52,054 bases of DNA from Hoyosella sp. YIM 151337 (GCF_026041215.1 NZ_JAPEIQ010000024.1:1-52054); one strand, 5' to 3'; shown: positions 25,431 through 35,310, counted from the stretch's first letter. Translations and numbers: made by a program. The notes: generated by a model not told the origin, from the sequence alone.

Positions 25431-28343
25431 TTAGAGCACTGGCTCTGCCTGCATGGTGAGGTCTAAGCGGGTGGCCATGTCGAGCCGGAACCGCCCGTAG
25501 GGGTTGATGTTGGACCAGAACAGCGGGGTGAGTGCCCGCTGTTCGTGCTCGCCGATCAGGTCATGGAACTGGGGTATCTCCAGGACGGTTTGCAGCAGGA
25601 GCGTGTTGATGTGGACCAGCGCCGATTGCAGCAGGTGTAGGGCGAGCATGGAGACTTCGGCGTGCTCACGATCGGGGCCGGTGAGGTCGCCGTCTTTGCC
25701 GTAGAAGATGACGGTGTTGCCGGAGTTCCACTGCTCGACGACCTGCAGCCCGCCGTGAATTTCCCGCCGCAACGCTGGCGAAGCGAGATAGTCGCAGGCA
25801 AAGATCGTCCTGACTGCACGGCCAAGTTCCTCTAACGCCTGATAGGTGGGGTGCTTCGGGCCGCCTCGGGTGAACCGTCGCAAGATCGACTCGCTCTCGG
25901 CGGTGCCCAGGCGCAGCGCGGTGGCGTATTTGATCATCTGGTCGTACTGCTGGGTGATCAGCTCCCAGCGGATGGGCCGGGTCAACACAGGACCGAGCTG
26001 CGGGGTGTAGGCGGTGGTGTCGTCGGGGCGGTACAAGCGGATCGCGCCGATGTTCTTCAACCGAGGTAGCAGCCGGAAGCCGAGCAGCTCGGTGAACGCG
26101 AACCCCACGACCGAGGCACCGTGGGTGTCCACATAGTTGGTTTCAACGTCGGCGTCGGTGCAGTGCCGCAACAGCCCTTCGATCATCGCCGCCACCTCGC
26201 TGGAAGAGCAGGATTTGAGCTGGCTGTAGATGCAGGTGGAGCGGCGTTCGACGTGCCAGTAGATCATCACCCCGGGTCCGCCGTAGCGTTGATGCCATTC
26301 AGTCATCAGGTTCGACTCAGGACCCGAACTTCTTCGAATCCGATGCACACGCGGTTCCGGTGCCCCACCAGCGCGGGTCCCGCGCGCCGAACGTCGCGTT
26401 GACGACTTTCGCGATCGCGCGGCGCAGGTTGTCGCGGGTGATGAAATGCCGCCTGACGTGCCGCAACGCGGCCTCCGTATCGTCGTGTTCGCCGGTGGCG
26501 ACGATCGCCCGGATACCCATGTTCGTACCCAACGCGAACAGGCACAGCAGCAGGCGTCGTCGCAGGGTGTCGCGATCGATGACTTCGCGGGAGGCGACGG
26601 AGGTGAACTCGCTGGTGAACTCCGCGAGGTAGTCGCTGTCTTTGAGGACATTAAGCAGGTCAAGAGTGCCCCAGCGGCGGATGACCTCGGCCTTGATCTT
26701 GCCGAGGTTTTCCGGCTCGGGCAGCGCTTCCAGCCTGGGGACGGTGATCCATGGTTCGCCGCGGCGGCTGGTGATCGTGACACCGGAACTGCCGTCGGTC
26801 AGGGCTTGGTCCAGGCGTTGCAGCGCCTCGCTCATGCGCCGACGGAGGTCGCTGACGAATGCGGCCGGGTCCAAGGGTTGGCGCAGCACCGAGTAATGGA
26901 CCTCGCGGGCGGTGTCGAAATCACCGGGCAGGTCATCGTCGGGGTTACGCCACCGGTTGCCGCCATGGACGTAGATCTCCCTGCGCCGCAACCCATCCCG
27001 CAAAGCGATGAGCACGCATAGTTCGTACGGGATGCGTTCGACGCGGCCGCGTTCGTCGATGACGGCATCGCGCCACGCTTTGGGCACCACACCATCGAGC
27101 GGAACCCGCTCGGTGTCAGCGCAGAAACGGTGTTTGCCGTCCGTACTGGCGTATCGCGCGAGGAGATCGACCGCGTCCATGACCGGGCGGTAGGCGGTGT
27201 TGGAGCACCGGAATTCGAGTGCGGCCAGCAGTGGTGGCAGCATCCGCCGGTAATAGGTGGAGTACGAACTGCGCAACACCGTGCGCACCCGGGCCTGAAA
27301 CGCCTGCTGATTCGCCTTGGCCTCGCGGACCAGTTCCTGCAGCGTCTTCTCACCGACCACCGGGAACAGCGCCTCACGCACCGTCTCGTCGGGGTGCGCG
27401 ACCGCCGCCTCCGCCAGGCGGAACAGGATCGCCTCCTTGCCCCGGACCCGGCGCAGGTCGTCGGTCAATTCCTGCTCTACCCGGCGGTCGGCGCGGGTGT
27501 TGATTTTGTGGACCAGTCCGATCAACAGGTCCACGAGTGCATCGGTCATCTCACCCGAGCGGGTCCAGCACAGCGCCGCCAGCAGCGTTAACCGCACCGG
27601 TCGCGTCATCGCCCGCAAATCCGACGGATAGGAGCGGGTCGCGCGTGCCCGCCACGCTTGCACCAGCTTGTCCGACGCATCGGCGAACAAGCCCGGCGGC
27701 AGCCCCAGTCCACTGATCGCGGTGAGTTTGCCGATCTCCTTGAGCAGTGATTCCAGGCTGACCTGACCGGGATCGGCCTTCAGCTCGACCAGCAGGTCAT
27801 CGTCGGCGAGGTCTTCGAGCCGCTGGGCAGGCATTTCGCCGAGCCGGGCGACGGTGCTGTCGCAAAATGCCTGCTCAAAGGCAGTGCGGGCGGTACCGAT
27901 GATCGGTCCACCCTGCCGGGCGGTTCCAGCCGCTCGGCTCGGCAGCGCACCAGCAGCGCCTGACGCAACTGGTCATCACGTAGCTCAACCGGGCATACCT
28001 CACGAGTGAGCCAGCCCGCAAGCTTGTCCTCGTCCGCTCGGGTGAACATCCGGAACCCGAACGCGGCACGGATCTGCATCCGATGCCGTTCGATTGCCCG
28101 GCCATCCCAGTCGTAGCGATCGAATTCCTCGGGATCGACTCCGCCCTGCCGGGCAACATAGACGACAGCTTCGGAAGGAACTTCATTCTTGACCTGCGGA
28201 AACCTGGATTCGATTTCGAAGAACTTCAACAACAGGGCGAATCCAAGCCGCGTAAGCCCGGCCTTATTTCCGACCAGCTCCCAGTCCTCGCCAACCAGCG
28301 TCCACGAGGCGATCAGATCTTCAGTCGACCATTCATGCTGCAC
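25431..28343 (-). pseudogene. tnpA: Tn3-family transposase TnpA, two frameshifts
   Basis: Three consecutive minus-strand frames make up a full ~970-residue TnpA. N-terminal part (28343 to ~27905): STEDLIASWTLVGEDWELVG, NKAGLTRLGFALLLKFFEIE, ending VDRS out of frame. Middle (~27905 to ~26322): [29 protein letters not shown]-less but with [20 protein letters not shown] and ending [14 protein letters not shown]-terminal (~26322 to 25431): [40 protein letters not shown] and [13 protein letters not shown], which includes part of the DDE core. A base is missing near 27905 (between GACCG and ATCATC) and two near 26322 (GGTCCTGAGTCG for GGTCCTGGGAGTCG). No single frame encodes a working transposase. 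Confidence 0.88.
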
Positions 28344-28395
28344 ACCCCGCGAGTGTATTTGCCTCCAACATCACCAGAGGCCAATTCACCTCCCG

Positions 28396-28436
28396 CTTAC
28401 TTGTCGCCCTGGGACACGTTCGGGAGTTTCGGGCCA
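28396..28436 (-). repeat. Right terminal inverted repeat of the Tn3-type element (IRR)
   Basis: Read outside-in on the minus strand: TGGCCCGAAACTCCCGAACG, then TGTCCCAGGGCGACAAGTAAG. It pairs with the left repeat with one mismatch in the core and small length differences at the tip. The direct repeat ACACG follows at 28437-28441. Confidence 0.82.
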
Positions 28437-28441
28437 ACACG

Positions 28442-28722
28442 TGCGGCGGTTTCCTCACCAAAGACGGCGAGCCGTTCGGCCACATCCACCTACCAATCGG
28501 GGCGGACGGCCGCGCGGGGTCGCCGAGTTCACCGATATCCCCGGCGGGACCTACAGCGCATTCGGCGGATGTCTTGAGGATGACCACGACCTGGACAGTT
28601 TCGTCTACCTCGCCGGACCGACTGAGATCACCGTCCCCGGCCCTGCCGATCCGATTACGGTGCTGCTAGAGCAGTTGAGAATTTCTTTGAGTCCCTGTCC
28701 TGACTGGTACTTATCGGGCTGA
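28442..28722 (+). pseudogene. Secreted protein gene, 3' half, after the transposon
   Basis: From 28442 the frame continues the half ending at 24030: CGGFLTKDGEPFGHIHLPIG, then ADGRA. A frameshift near 28519 (extra or missing bases in the GGGG run) moves the next part, VAEFTDIPGGTYSAFGGCLE, DDHDLDSFVYLAGPTEITVP and SLSPCPDWYLSG, into another frame, ending at 28722. The exported product had a beta-sandwich look and several Cys. The gene has therefore been disabled twice. Confidence 0.6.
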
Positions 28723-28843
28723 CAACCGCATTTTTGTGACGAGGGGGCGTTGCGCCGGAAACGAAGACACGTCAGCGGGGTTGCGTGGCAGCTGCCGCGA
28801 CCCGGGTGCTTTGGCCCGGGGGCACGCGGTCATTGGGCTGCGT

Positions 28844-30262
28844 TCACGCGGGGCTGGGCGCGGTGGCCTGTCGCGGAAGGCTGAGGGTGGCGGTGGTTCC
28901 GGCTGGAGTGCTGGTAATGCGGAGTTGTCCGTTGTGGGCGCGGGCTATTTCGCTGACCACGGCGAGGCCGAGTCCGGCGGAATCGTGGTGCGGCGGGCGT
29001 GGCCCGCGCACATAAGGCTCAGTGATGTCGCGGAGAAGTGCGGGCGGTATTCCGGGTCCGTTGTCGGTGACTATGAACTGCACGACATGAGCATCTGCGT
29101 GGGCGGTGAGGGTGATTGAGGTGCCGTCGGGGGTGTGGATCGCGGCGTTGCGCAGCAGGTTGAGGATCGCCTGGCTCAGCCGGGTGGGGTCGGCGATGAT
29201 AGTGAGTCCGGGAGGCGGGAGGATGTTCACTCCGGTCAGCTGAAGTCCTGCCGTTCGGGTGGTGAGGTCGCCGAAGAACTGGGGCAGCGCGACGGGTTCG
29301 GGAGCGATGAAGTTCGGCTGATCAGCGCGGGCGAGGGCGAACAGGTCCTCGACGAGCCCGGCGATCCGGTCGATTTCTTCGCGCACGATAGCGGCAGTGT
29401 GCTGGATCCTGCGAGGATCGGTGGTGGGACTGTACTCGAGGGTTTCGGTGTGCCCGCGCGCGATCGTGATGGGTGTGCGCAGCTCGTGGGAGACGTGTGC
29501 CATGAAGTCGGTTTGTGCCTGCGCCGCGCCCTGCAGACGGTCAAGCATGCGGTTGAATTCCTCGGCGAGGATGCCGATCTCGTCGTGGCGGGTGGGTTGC
29601 GGCACGCGTGCGTTAAGGTCGTGGAGCTGGCCGGTTTGCTGCGCGGTCGCGGCGAGATCACGCAGCGGTGCGAGGGTCCGGGCGATCACGATTGACAGGG
29701 CGGTCCCGCCGGTCACCAGACTGATCGCGGCGACGATCACCAGCCAGACCAGCGACTGGGAAGTTTGGTTAGAGATCGGATCGAGGGCACCGACCACTTG
29801 CGCGGATCCGGCAGTCTCACCGTTGACGGTGATGGGTGCCTGCACAGCTCGCAGTGTCCCGGCCTGGCTGTCGAGTGTTTCGAATCCGGTGCCCGCGTTG
29901 GGGGGTATCGCGAGCCGGTCACTGAGGTCAGCCAGTTTAGCGGGCGGCGCGGGGGACACGAACACTGAGTTACCGAGCCGGACGACGGTGAGGTAAGTAT
30001 CGCTGCCGGGGTTGAGCCGGTAGTAGTCATTGACAGCGCTGCGCAGCGTCTCCGCCGAGATCACCCCGTCTGGTTCGCGGTGTTCTCCGGAGTATTCGGT
30101 GAGCGCGAGCGTGAAGCGGTTGAGTTCGCGCTGCAGCGCCTGATCGAGATCACGCTGACCGACCAGGCTGAGCAGCTGGTAGGCGAGCAGCACCGCAAGC
30201 GCGAGACTGCTGGCGAGGATCGCGGCCGCGATCAGCGGCAACCGGATGCGCAGTGAGTTCAC
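28844..30262 (-). CDS. Two-component sensor histidine kinase
   Basis: I choose GTG 30262, which overlaps the response-regulator stop as GTGA and starts the protein right before its first TM helix (NSLRIRLPLIAAAILASSLA). A second TM helix lies near residues 168-190, enclosing an extracytoplasmic sensor region with GSDTYLTVVRLGNSVFVSPA. HAMP follows, then HisKA with the phospho-acceptor His in HVSHELRTPITIARGHTETL, and the ATPase N-box NLLRNAAIHTPDGTSITL, G1 box DNGPGIPP and G2 GLGLAVVSEI. Domain order and length (~472) are typical of the PrrB/TrcS type. It should signal to the RR at 30259-30930; the lipoprotein gene next door may be the sensed partner or target (inference). Confidence 0.92.
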   Translation of the reverse strand: MNSLRIRLPLIAAAILASSLALAVLLAYQLLSLVGQRDLDQALQRELNRFTLALTEYSGEHREPDGVISAETLRSAVNDYYRLNPGSDTYLTVVRLGNSVFVSPAPPAKLADLSDRLAIPPNAGTGFETLDSQAGTLRAVQAPITVNGETAGSAQVVGALDPISNQTSQSLVWLVIVAAISLVTGGTALSIVIARTLAPLRDLAATAQQTGQLHDLNARVPQPTRHDEIGILAEEFNRMLDRLQGAAQAQTDFMAHVSHELRTPITIARGHTETLEYSPTTDPRRIQHTAAIVREEIDRIAGLVEDLFALARADQPNFIAPEPVALPQFFGDLTTRTAGLQLTGVNILPPPGLTIIADPTRLSQAILNLLRNAAIHTPDGTSITLTAHADAHVVQFIVTDNGPGIPPALLRDITEPYVRGPRPPHHDSAGLGLAVVSEIARAHNGQLRITSTPAGTTATLSLPRQATAPSPA

Positions 30263-30930
30263 GCGCTGCGGTCCACGAACCGGTAGCCACCGCCGCGGAC
30301 TGTTTCGATGGTGTCCGCGCCGACCTTTTTGCGCAGGTAGCTGATGTAAACCTCGACGATATTGGAGCCGGGGTCGTGCGCGTACCCCCACGCCAGGTCA
30401 AGCAGCTGCGCATGGGAGAGCACGTGCCCGGGATGGCGCATAAACACTTCCAGCAACCGGAACTCACGGTTCGTCAGCTCGACGGAGCGGTCCCCGGTCC
30501 AGCAGCGCCGCCGGGCCAGATCAATCCGGATCCTGCCCACAGTCAGCACTGTCGGGTCCGTGGCGGCGGGTGCGGAGCGCAGTCGTGCCCGGATGCGGGC
30601 GAGCAGTTCCGCGAAGCTGAACGGTTTGACCAGGTAGTCATCGGCTCCGGCGTTGAGAGTGGTGACACGGTCAAGGACGGCGTCTTTCGCTGTCAGCACC
30701 ACCACCGGCACGGTTGAGCCCCCTGCGCGCAGCCGGTGCAGCACTTCCTCACCGCTGACGCGCGGCAGCATCAGGTCCAGCACGATCACATCGAAACCGG
30801 CCGATTCGGCCAGGCACAGCCCATCGGCGCCGTTATCGGCCACCTCGACGGTGAAGCCTTCCGCGGTTAAACCGAACTCGATGAACGACGCAATGCGCGG
30901 TTCGTCCTCGATCACCAGTGCCCGCATCAC
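30259..30930 (-). CDS. OmpR-family response regulator
   Basis: The receiver domain (residues ~1-115) has the acidic pocket in VIEDEPRIAS, the phospho-acceptor Asp in FDVIVLDLMLPRVSGEE, and the conserved Lys in DYLVKPFSFAELLARI. The C-terminal winged-helix (RRCWTGDRSVELTNREFRLL, SNIVEVYISYLRKKVGADTI, ETVRGGGYRFVD) is OmpR/PhoB type. The first codon is GTG 30930, with an ATG directly after. The 3' end overlaps the kinase gene, so both are one operon. The lipoprotein gene at 30940-31686 precedes it by only 9 bp and is likely co-transcribed. Confidence 0.92.
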   Translation of the reverse strand: MMRALVIEDEPRIASFIEFGLTAEGFTVEVADNGADGLCLAESAGFDVIVLDLMLPRVSGEEVLHRLRAGGSTVPVVVLTAKDAVLDRVTTLNAGADDYLVKPFSFAELLARIRARLRSAPAATDPTVLTVGRIRIDLARRRCWTGDRSVELTNREFRLLEVFMRHPGHVLSHAQLLDLAWGYAHDPGSNIVEVYISYLRKKVGADTIETVRGGGYRFVDRSA

Positions 30931-30939
30931 GGGCTCGTC

Positions 30940-31686
30940 TCAGCGCAGCGGGCTTGTGTAGGTGCGATCAACCTCAAGGCGCCCATCATCGACTTCCGCG
31001 TCGAACTCCACGGTCTGTCCTGTTGCGCTGTTACGCAGATCAATTTCAACCTCACCCTCGCGCAGTTCCTCCTCATCCACGCTGGCAACCCACCCGTCCG
31101 CAACATCGACGCTGATCAGTGATACAAACCCCGCACGCACGTCGATGGTGACGCTACCGGCCCCTTCCAGCGGATAGGTGCGTTCCCCGTCCGTGGCCGG
31201 GGTTTTCGTGTCGACCTCGATGTCAAGACGGCCGTCATCAATCTCGATTTCCACCTCCACCGTGTCCGCGCCGCGCACGAAATCCACCTCGATCTCCCCT
31301 GGGTCCTGCTCCAGTTTGACTTGCTCCCAGCCTGGTTCCGGCACCACATCGATCAGCGTGAGCACGTCCCCATCAAGACGTACAAGAACCGCACCCGCCT
31401 CCCCCGCGGAGACCACCACATCACCGTCGGCACCCGGACCAGGCGTCTCAGCACCGCCCTCACGCCCCTCACCCGCAGGGCTGGACTGCATCAGCCCCGG
31501 CACCCCCGGGGAATTCTCCAGATGCGCCCCCTCCACCGGCGGCGCCTGCGTCCCGCACCCCGCCAGCACCACCGCCGCCATGACCACGGCAGCACCGGAA
31601 CCGGCGGTACGGACGCTACCGGCGAGCCGTGTCCTATTCACTGATTTTGCCGCCCCACCTTGTGTTTTCATCCGTGCGAACCTCAT
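30940..31686 (-). CDS. Lipoprotein, acidic beta-rich, probably co-expressed with the two-component system
   Basis: ATG 31686 has AAAGGAA 9 nt upstream. A lipobox (VVMAAVVLAGCGT, Cys near residue 44) follows a charged leader. The mature part is very acidic and repetitive in pattern: LVRLDGDVLTLIDVVPEPGW, VDFVRGADTVEVEIEIDDGR and TVEFDAEVDDGRLEVD. This alternation of D/E with hydrophobics suggests antiparallel beta-sheet, as in PepSY-like or calcium-binding domains, but I recognise no family. It is 9 bp upstream of the response-regulator gene, so it may be an accessory sensor or a target of this system (inference). Confidence 0.75.
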   Translation of the reverse strand: MRFARMKTQGGAAKSVNRTRLAGSVRTAGSGAAVVMAAVVLAGCGTQAPPVEGAHLENSPGVPGLMQSSPAGEGREGGAETPGPGADGDVVVSAGEAGAVLVRLDGDVLTLIDVVPEPGWEQVKLEQDPGEIEVDFVRGADTVEVEIEIDDGRLDIEVDTKTPATDGERTYPLEGAGSVTIDVRAGFVSLISVDVADGWVASVDEEELREGEVEIDLRNSATGQTVEFDAEVDDGRLEVDRTYTSPLR

Positions 31687-32170
31687 CGCTATGTTTCCTT
31701 TCCCATCAGGTGATGTGCCGTCCTTCCACTCTCACCCCCAGCGATGGGACCCCGATTAACCCAGCATTAGAGACTTCTCATCCTTGGCGCACCCCGCCAA
31801 GCAGCCACCCCGGTACGCGGCGGGGGAACCCGGGAGAGCCACTCCACTCACATAGGTCAGCCCCCGCAAGCACAGTGGCCCGCACGCCGCCGCTTGACAG
31901 GGGCGCAAGATCCGGTCCTGCGGCGTTCGCAGCACTGGGCCGGGCCGCCCGGTATGCCCGTATAAGCTGCCCGGCTCAGCCCAGCGGTGTGGGCCTGTTC
32001 CGGCCGAAGGTCCCAATGCTGCGCCCGGGATAAATGCGGGCAGCATCACGGATCTACGGAGACAAACTGGTGCGGGACGAGGGGACTGCTGTGGTCGTTT
32101 ATAGTCGGGGTGTGGATGATCCTGGTGACAGACCCTGCCCGTTGCTGCTGATGTGCGTGGAGGCGCCGCG
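31687..32170. other. Intergenic region between divergent genes
   Basis: About 480 bp separates the lipoprotein/two-component operon from the plus-strand CNNM pair. It should hold promoters for both. The last bases before 32171 carry GGAGG, the ribosome site. I see no gene or strong repeat. Confidence 0.5.
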
Positions 32171-33568
32171 GTGGTAACGGAGTGGCTTCTGGTTTTGCTT
32201 GTTATCGTTCTGATTTCTGCGAATGCCTTGTTCGTCGCGGCCGAGTTCGCCCTGGTCACAGTCGACCGGCCCACTGTGCGAGTCGCCGCGTCGGGCGGAG
32301 ACAAACGCGCTCGCTCGGTACAGAAGGCGCTGCAAACATTATCGACCCAGCTTTCAGGTGCGCAGCTCGGGATCACCGCGACCAGTCTGCTGGTCGGTTT
32401 TATCGCCGAACCCTCGATCGCCGCGCTGCTGCGCGGCCCGATCGCATGGACTGGGGTGCCCGAGCAGGCCAGTCTCGGTGTGGCCCTGGGTGCGGCCTTC
32501 ATAATCGCCACAGTGACCCAGATGGTGTTCGGTGAACTGGTCCCGAAGAACTGGGCGATCTCCGAGCCGTGGCGGGTCTCCCGCGCCGTGGCCGGGGCTC
32601 AGCGTGGTTTCACCGCCGTCACGAAACCGTTGATCATGGTTCTTAACGGCATCTCGAACCGGATCGTGCGCGCGCTGGGCATCGAGCCGCGTGAGGAACT
32701 CGCCTCGGCCCGCTCCGCTCAGGAACTTGGCGCCCTTGCTGTGCGCTCAGCGCAGCAAGGGCTGCTCGACCAGGCGGTCGCCCGGCGTGTGGAAGAGGCC
32801 TCGGCTTTCGCGCGGCGCACTGCCGCCGATGTGATGACCCCGCGCCCGCGGGTCAGTTTCATCGATACCACCACACCGGTGCACGACATCCTGGCAATGG
32901 TGACCGCGACCGGTCACGCGCGGTTCCCCGTCCAGCGCCGCTCGGTCGACGACATCGCCGGTGTCGTGCATTTCAAATCCGCGCTCGCCGTGCCCCCGCA
33001 GCAGCGGTCGCGCGTCACTGCCGCCGACATCATGACCGGTGTCCGCGCGGTCCCCGCCTCGATGGGGCTCGGCGGTGTGCTCGAGGAATTACGCAGCGGA
33101 CTGCAACTCGCTGTGGTCATCGACGAATACGGCGGAACCGCAGGCATCGTTACCCTCGAAGACCTCGTCGAAGAAGTCCTCGGAGAAATCGACGACGAGC
33201 AAGACCGCCCCAGCGGGCGGCCCCGCCGCCTCGCGGACGGTTCATGGTCGCTTCCCGGCCTGATCCGCCCCGACGAGGCCGCCGACATCACCGGCATAGA
33301 GCTTCCCGAAGCTGAGCACAGTGACACCCTAGGCGGTCTGATCACCGAACAACTCGCCCGGTTCGCCCAACCCGGTGACACCGTCGACCTCAGCGCGGCC
33401 GATCTCACCGAACGCGACAGCGACGGCATGCCCACCCCCATCACAGCGCGGATTCGCGTAACCCAGACAGACGGGCGGCGGATCGCCCGCGTCCGTCTCA
33501 GCCGGATACACACCGCTGCTACGCACCCCACAACACACGGCTCGCGGGCGGAGAACCAGCATGGTTGA
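32171..33568 (+). CDS. CNNM/CorC-family membrane protein (DUF21-CBS-CorC)
   Basis: GTG 32171 lies 7 nt after GGAGG. The N-terminal DUF21 domain has three to four TM helices (LLVLLVIVLISANALFVAAE, SLGVALGAAFIIATVTQMVF) with the conserved FVAAEFALV and MVFGELVPKNWAI motifs. Two CBS motifs follow (TAADVMTPRPRVSFIDTTTP, LAVVIDEYGGTAGIVTLEDL), with EVLGEIDDEQD, then the CorC-type C-terminal domain (DGSWSLPGLIRPDEAADITG). Members of this superfamily are linked to Mg2+ (and Co2+) export or transport; some are annotated hemolysin-like. It is coupled to a second paralogue by an 8-bp overlap. Confidence 0.9.
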   Translation: MVTEWLLVLLVIVLISANALFVAAEFALVTVDRPTVRVAASGGDKRARSVQKALQTLSTQLSGAQLGITATSLLVGFIAEPSIAALLRGPIAWTGVPEQASLGVALGAAFIIATVTQMVFGELVPKNWAISEPWRVSRAVAGAQRGFTAVTKPLIMVLNGISNRIVRALGIEPREELASARSAQELGALAVRSAQQGLLDQAVARRVEEASAFARRTAADVMTPRPRVSFIDTTTPVHDILAMVTATGHARFPVQRRSVDDIAGVVHFKSALAVPPQQRSRVTAADIMTGVRAVPASMGLGGVLEELRSGLQLAVVIDEYGGTAGIVTLEDLVEEVLGEIDDEQDRPSGRPRRLADGSWSLPGLIRPDEAADITGIELPEAEHSDTLGGLITEQLARFAQPGDTVDLSAADLTERDSDGMPTPITARIRVTQTDGRRIARVRLSRIHTAATHPTTHGSRAENQHG

Positions 33569-34598
33569 TATCACCGGAATGGTCATCGGTATCGCTCTGC
33601 TGCTGGGGAACGCCTTTTTCGTCGGAGCCGAGTTCGCGCTCATCGCCGCGCGGCGCACCCAGATCGAGCCCCGCGCCGCCGCGGGCAGCCGCCGCGCACG
33701 GATCACCCTGCGCGCCCTCGAACGCGTGTCACTCATGATGGCCGGTGCGCAACTCGGCATCACCATGTGCTCACTCGGTCTCGGTGCCGTCGCAGAACCC
33801 GCTGTCGCCTACGCCCTCGAAGTCCCCCTCGAAGCGCTCGGTGTCCCCTCCGCACTGCTGCACCCCATCGCGCTCGCGATCGCGCTGACCATCGTGCTGT
33901 CACTGCACATGACAATCGGGGAAATGGTGCCCAAAAACATCGCGATCGCCGGTCCTGAACGATCAGCACTGCTGCTCGGCCCACCTCTATACGCGATCGT
34001 GCTGTTATTCAAACCACTGCTCATCGTCATCAACTCGATCGCGAACCTCGTCCTGCGCCTGCTCCGCGTCACACCCCGCGAAGAAGTCGCGTCCGCCTTC
34101 ACCGCCGACGAAGTCGCCGGAATCATCGACGAAGCCAAACGCGAAGGACTGCTCGACCCAAGCACCCATACCCTGCTAGCAGGGTCAGTCGCGATCGCAG
34201 AGGACACCGTCACCTCAATCATGGTTCCCCTCAACAGTCTCGTCACCACCCCCATCGATACCCGCATCGGCGAGCTGCAGCAAACCTGCATCACCACCGG
34301 CTACTCCCGCATCCCCACCACCGACAGCACCGGAACCATCACCGGATACGTCCACATCAAAGACATCCTCGACCTCGACACCCACACCGTCCTGCCCGCA
34401 GAACACATCCGGCAGATCACCCGCGTAACCGCGACCACCAGTCTCGACGACGTCCTCAGCGATATGCAATCACTCGGCACCCACGTCGCGCTCGTCACCA
34501 GCAACGACACCACCGACACAATCGGTGCGGCCATGCTCGAAGACGTTATCGAAAAACTCGTGGGAGAAATCGCCGACACCGCCACCAAAGTCACCTAA
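33561..34598 (+). CDS. Second CNNM-type protein (DUF21-CBS), no CorC domain
   Basis: ATG 33561 lies inside the 3' end of the upstream paralogue, overlapping by 8 bp. DUF21 is present: MVIGIALLLGNAFFVGAEFA, GAQLGITMCSLGLGAVAEPA and SLHMTIGEMVPKNIAIAGPE. CBS motifs follow (VTSIMVPLNSLVTTPIDT, THVALVTSNDTTDTIGAAML, EDVIEKLVGEIAD). The protein ends at 345 residues without the CorC domain of its neighbour. Adjacent short and long CNNM proteins are a common pair in Mycobacteriales and probably form a heteromeric complex (inference). Confidence 0.9.
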   Translation: MVDITGMVIGIALLLGNAFFVGAEFALIAARRTQIEPRAAAGSRRARITLRALERVSLMMAGAQLGITMCSLGLGAVAEPAVAYALEVPLEALGVPSALLHPIALAIALTIVLSLHMTIGEMVPKNIAIAGPERSALLLGPPLYAIVLLFKPLLIVINSIANLVLRLLRVTPREEVASAFTADEVAGIIDEAKREGLLDPSTHTLLAGSVAIAEDTVTSIMVPLNSLVTTPIDTRIGELQQTCITTGYSRIPTTDSTGTITGYVHIKDILDLDTHTVLPAEHIRQITRVTATTSLDDVLSDMQSLGTHVALVTSNDTTDTIGAAMLEDVIEKLVGEIADTATKVT

Positions 34599-34815
34599 CC
34601 CGCACCGCTTTCCACACAAAGCGCGCTCGCCAAGGCACTACTCACTGCGCTAGCCCTGGCATGGAAATGGCGCCAGTCTCTGCTTGGGTATTGACCCCAC
34701 ACGCCGAACGCTGCGGCAAAACCCCGGTATGGCCTGGCGCAGGCATACCGGCTCCGCACCCTTCGATCTTGGCGCGGCGTCGTGATGGATACCGGAAAAG
34801 CAGGGTGCCGCGTCG

Positions 34816-35310
34816 TTAGCGCCACCGTTTCGGTCGCTTGTGGATCTCCTTAATGACCTGCCGTGCGGCCAGTCTGCCTGGTGAATTTTCGTCGGCCGCG
34901 CTGGCTCTGCGAGCGGCCCATTCGGCGCGCAGTTGTTCCTGTTTGGCTCTGCGTTCGGCGTCGCGGGCGGCGGCTTCGGCGCGGATGATCGCGGCGGGGC
35001 GGTCTGGCAGCTCGAACGTGTTGAGAATGCTTCGGAGGTATCCCAGCGCGTTACGTGGGCTGGACAGCACGTGGTGCCCGATGGCGTAGTCGCGCAGTGC
35101 TTCGGCGATGTCGTCGGCGTCCCACTGCGCGGCCGCGAACGGAGCGAGCACTCTGGCCCAGGCGTATTTTCCGTGACGGCGAATCCAGGGAGGCATCTTC
35201 GGGTGGTTCAGGCAGCCTCGGGCCAGCTGGAGGGCGCCAGGATCGGCCTGAGCGCGGCCCCGGCTCGTATTGAGCTGCTTTTGTCGGCACGAAGTGCCCT
35301 GAGTAACCAC
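34816..35310 (-). CDS. Hypothetical plasmid-type protein, possibly a replication-protein C-terminus
   Basis: The 164-residue minus-strand frame (GTG 35310) has a helical core: RRHGKYAWARVLAPFAAAQW, DADDIAEALRDYAIGHHVLS and SPRNALGYLRSILNTFELPD. A charged helical tail (EAAARDAERRAKQEQLRAEW) and the basic end EIHKRPKRWR follow. The middle resembles the C-terminal part of some actinobacterial plasmid Rep proteins, where a 'PRNPLGYL' motif precedes a basic tail; I cannot verify that without a search. The first ~40 residues are low quality, so the gene may be truncated at its 5' end. It lies beside a tyrosine recombinase and a small protein, in plasmid-like surroundings. Confidence 0.5.
   Translation of the reverse strand: MVTQGTSCRQKQLNTSRGRAQADPGALQLARGCLNHPKMPPWIRRHGKYAWARVLAPFAAAQWDADDIAEALRDYAIGHHVLSSPRNALGYLRSILNTFELPDRPAAIIRAEAAARDAERRAKQEQLRAEWAARRASAADENSPGRLAARQVIKEIHKRPKRWR

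Larger units (their letters stand above)
24031..28436 (-). mobile_element. Tn3-family transposon, 4.4 kb, complete ends, decayed genes
   Basis: The ends are visible: a left inverted repeat at 24031-24068 and a right one at 28396-28436, sharing CTCCCGAACGTGTCC, then AGGGCGACAAGTA, one mismatch apart, with small indels at the outer tips. Both end inside in the TAAG/TAG that is typical of Tn3-type 38-bp repeats. They are flanked by the 5-bp direct repeat ACACG (24026-24030 and 28437-28441), the target duplication length of this family. Inside, on the minus strand, are tnpA (two frameshifts), a deazaflavin-type reductase cargo, a res region and a resolvase (one frameshift). With TnpA broken it cannot move unaided. 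Confidence 0.85.

Noticed and set aside
26446-27591. Several plus-strand frames opposite the transposase
   Set aside because: They are antisense to well-conserved TnpA sequence and carry no motifs.
24045-28430. Idea that this is a composite element with two independent insertions
   Set aside because: The matched inverted repeats, one target duplication and rejoinable host frame are explained by a single Tn3-type insertion.
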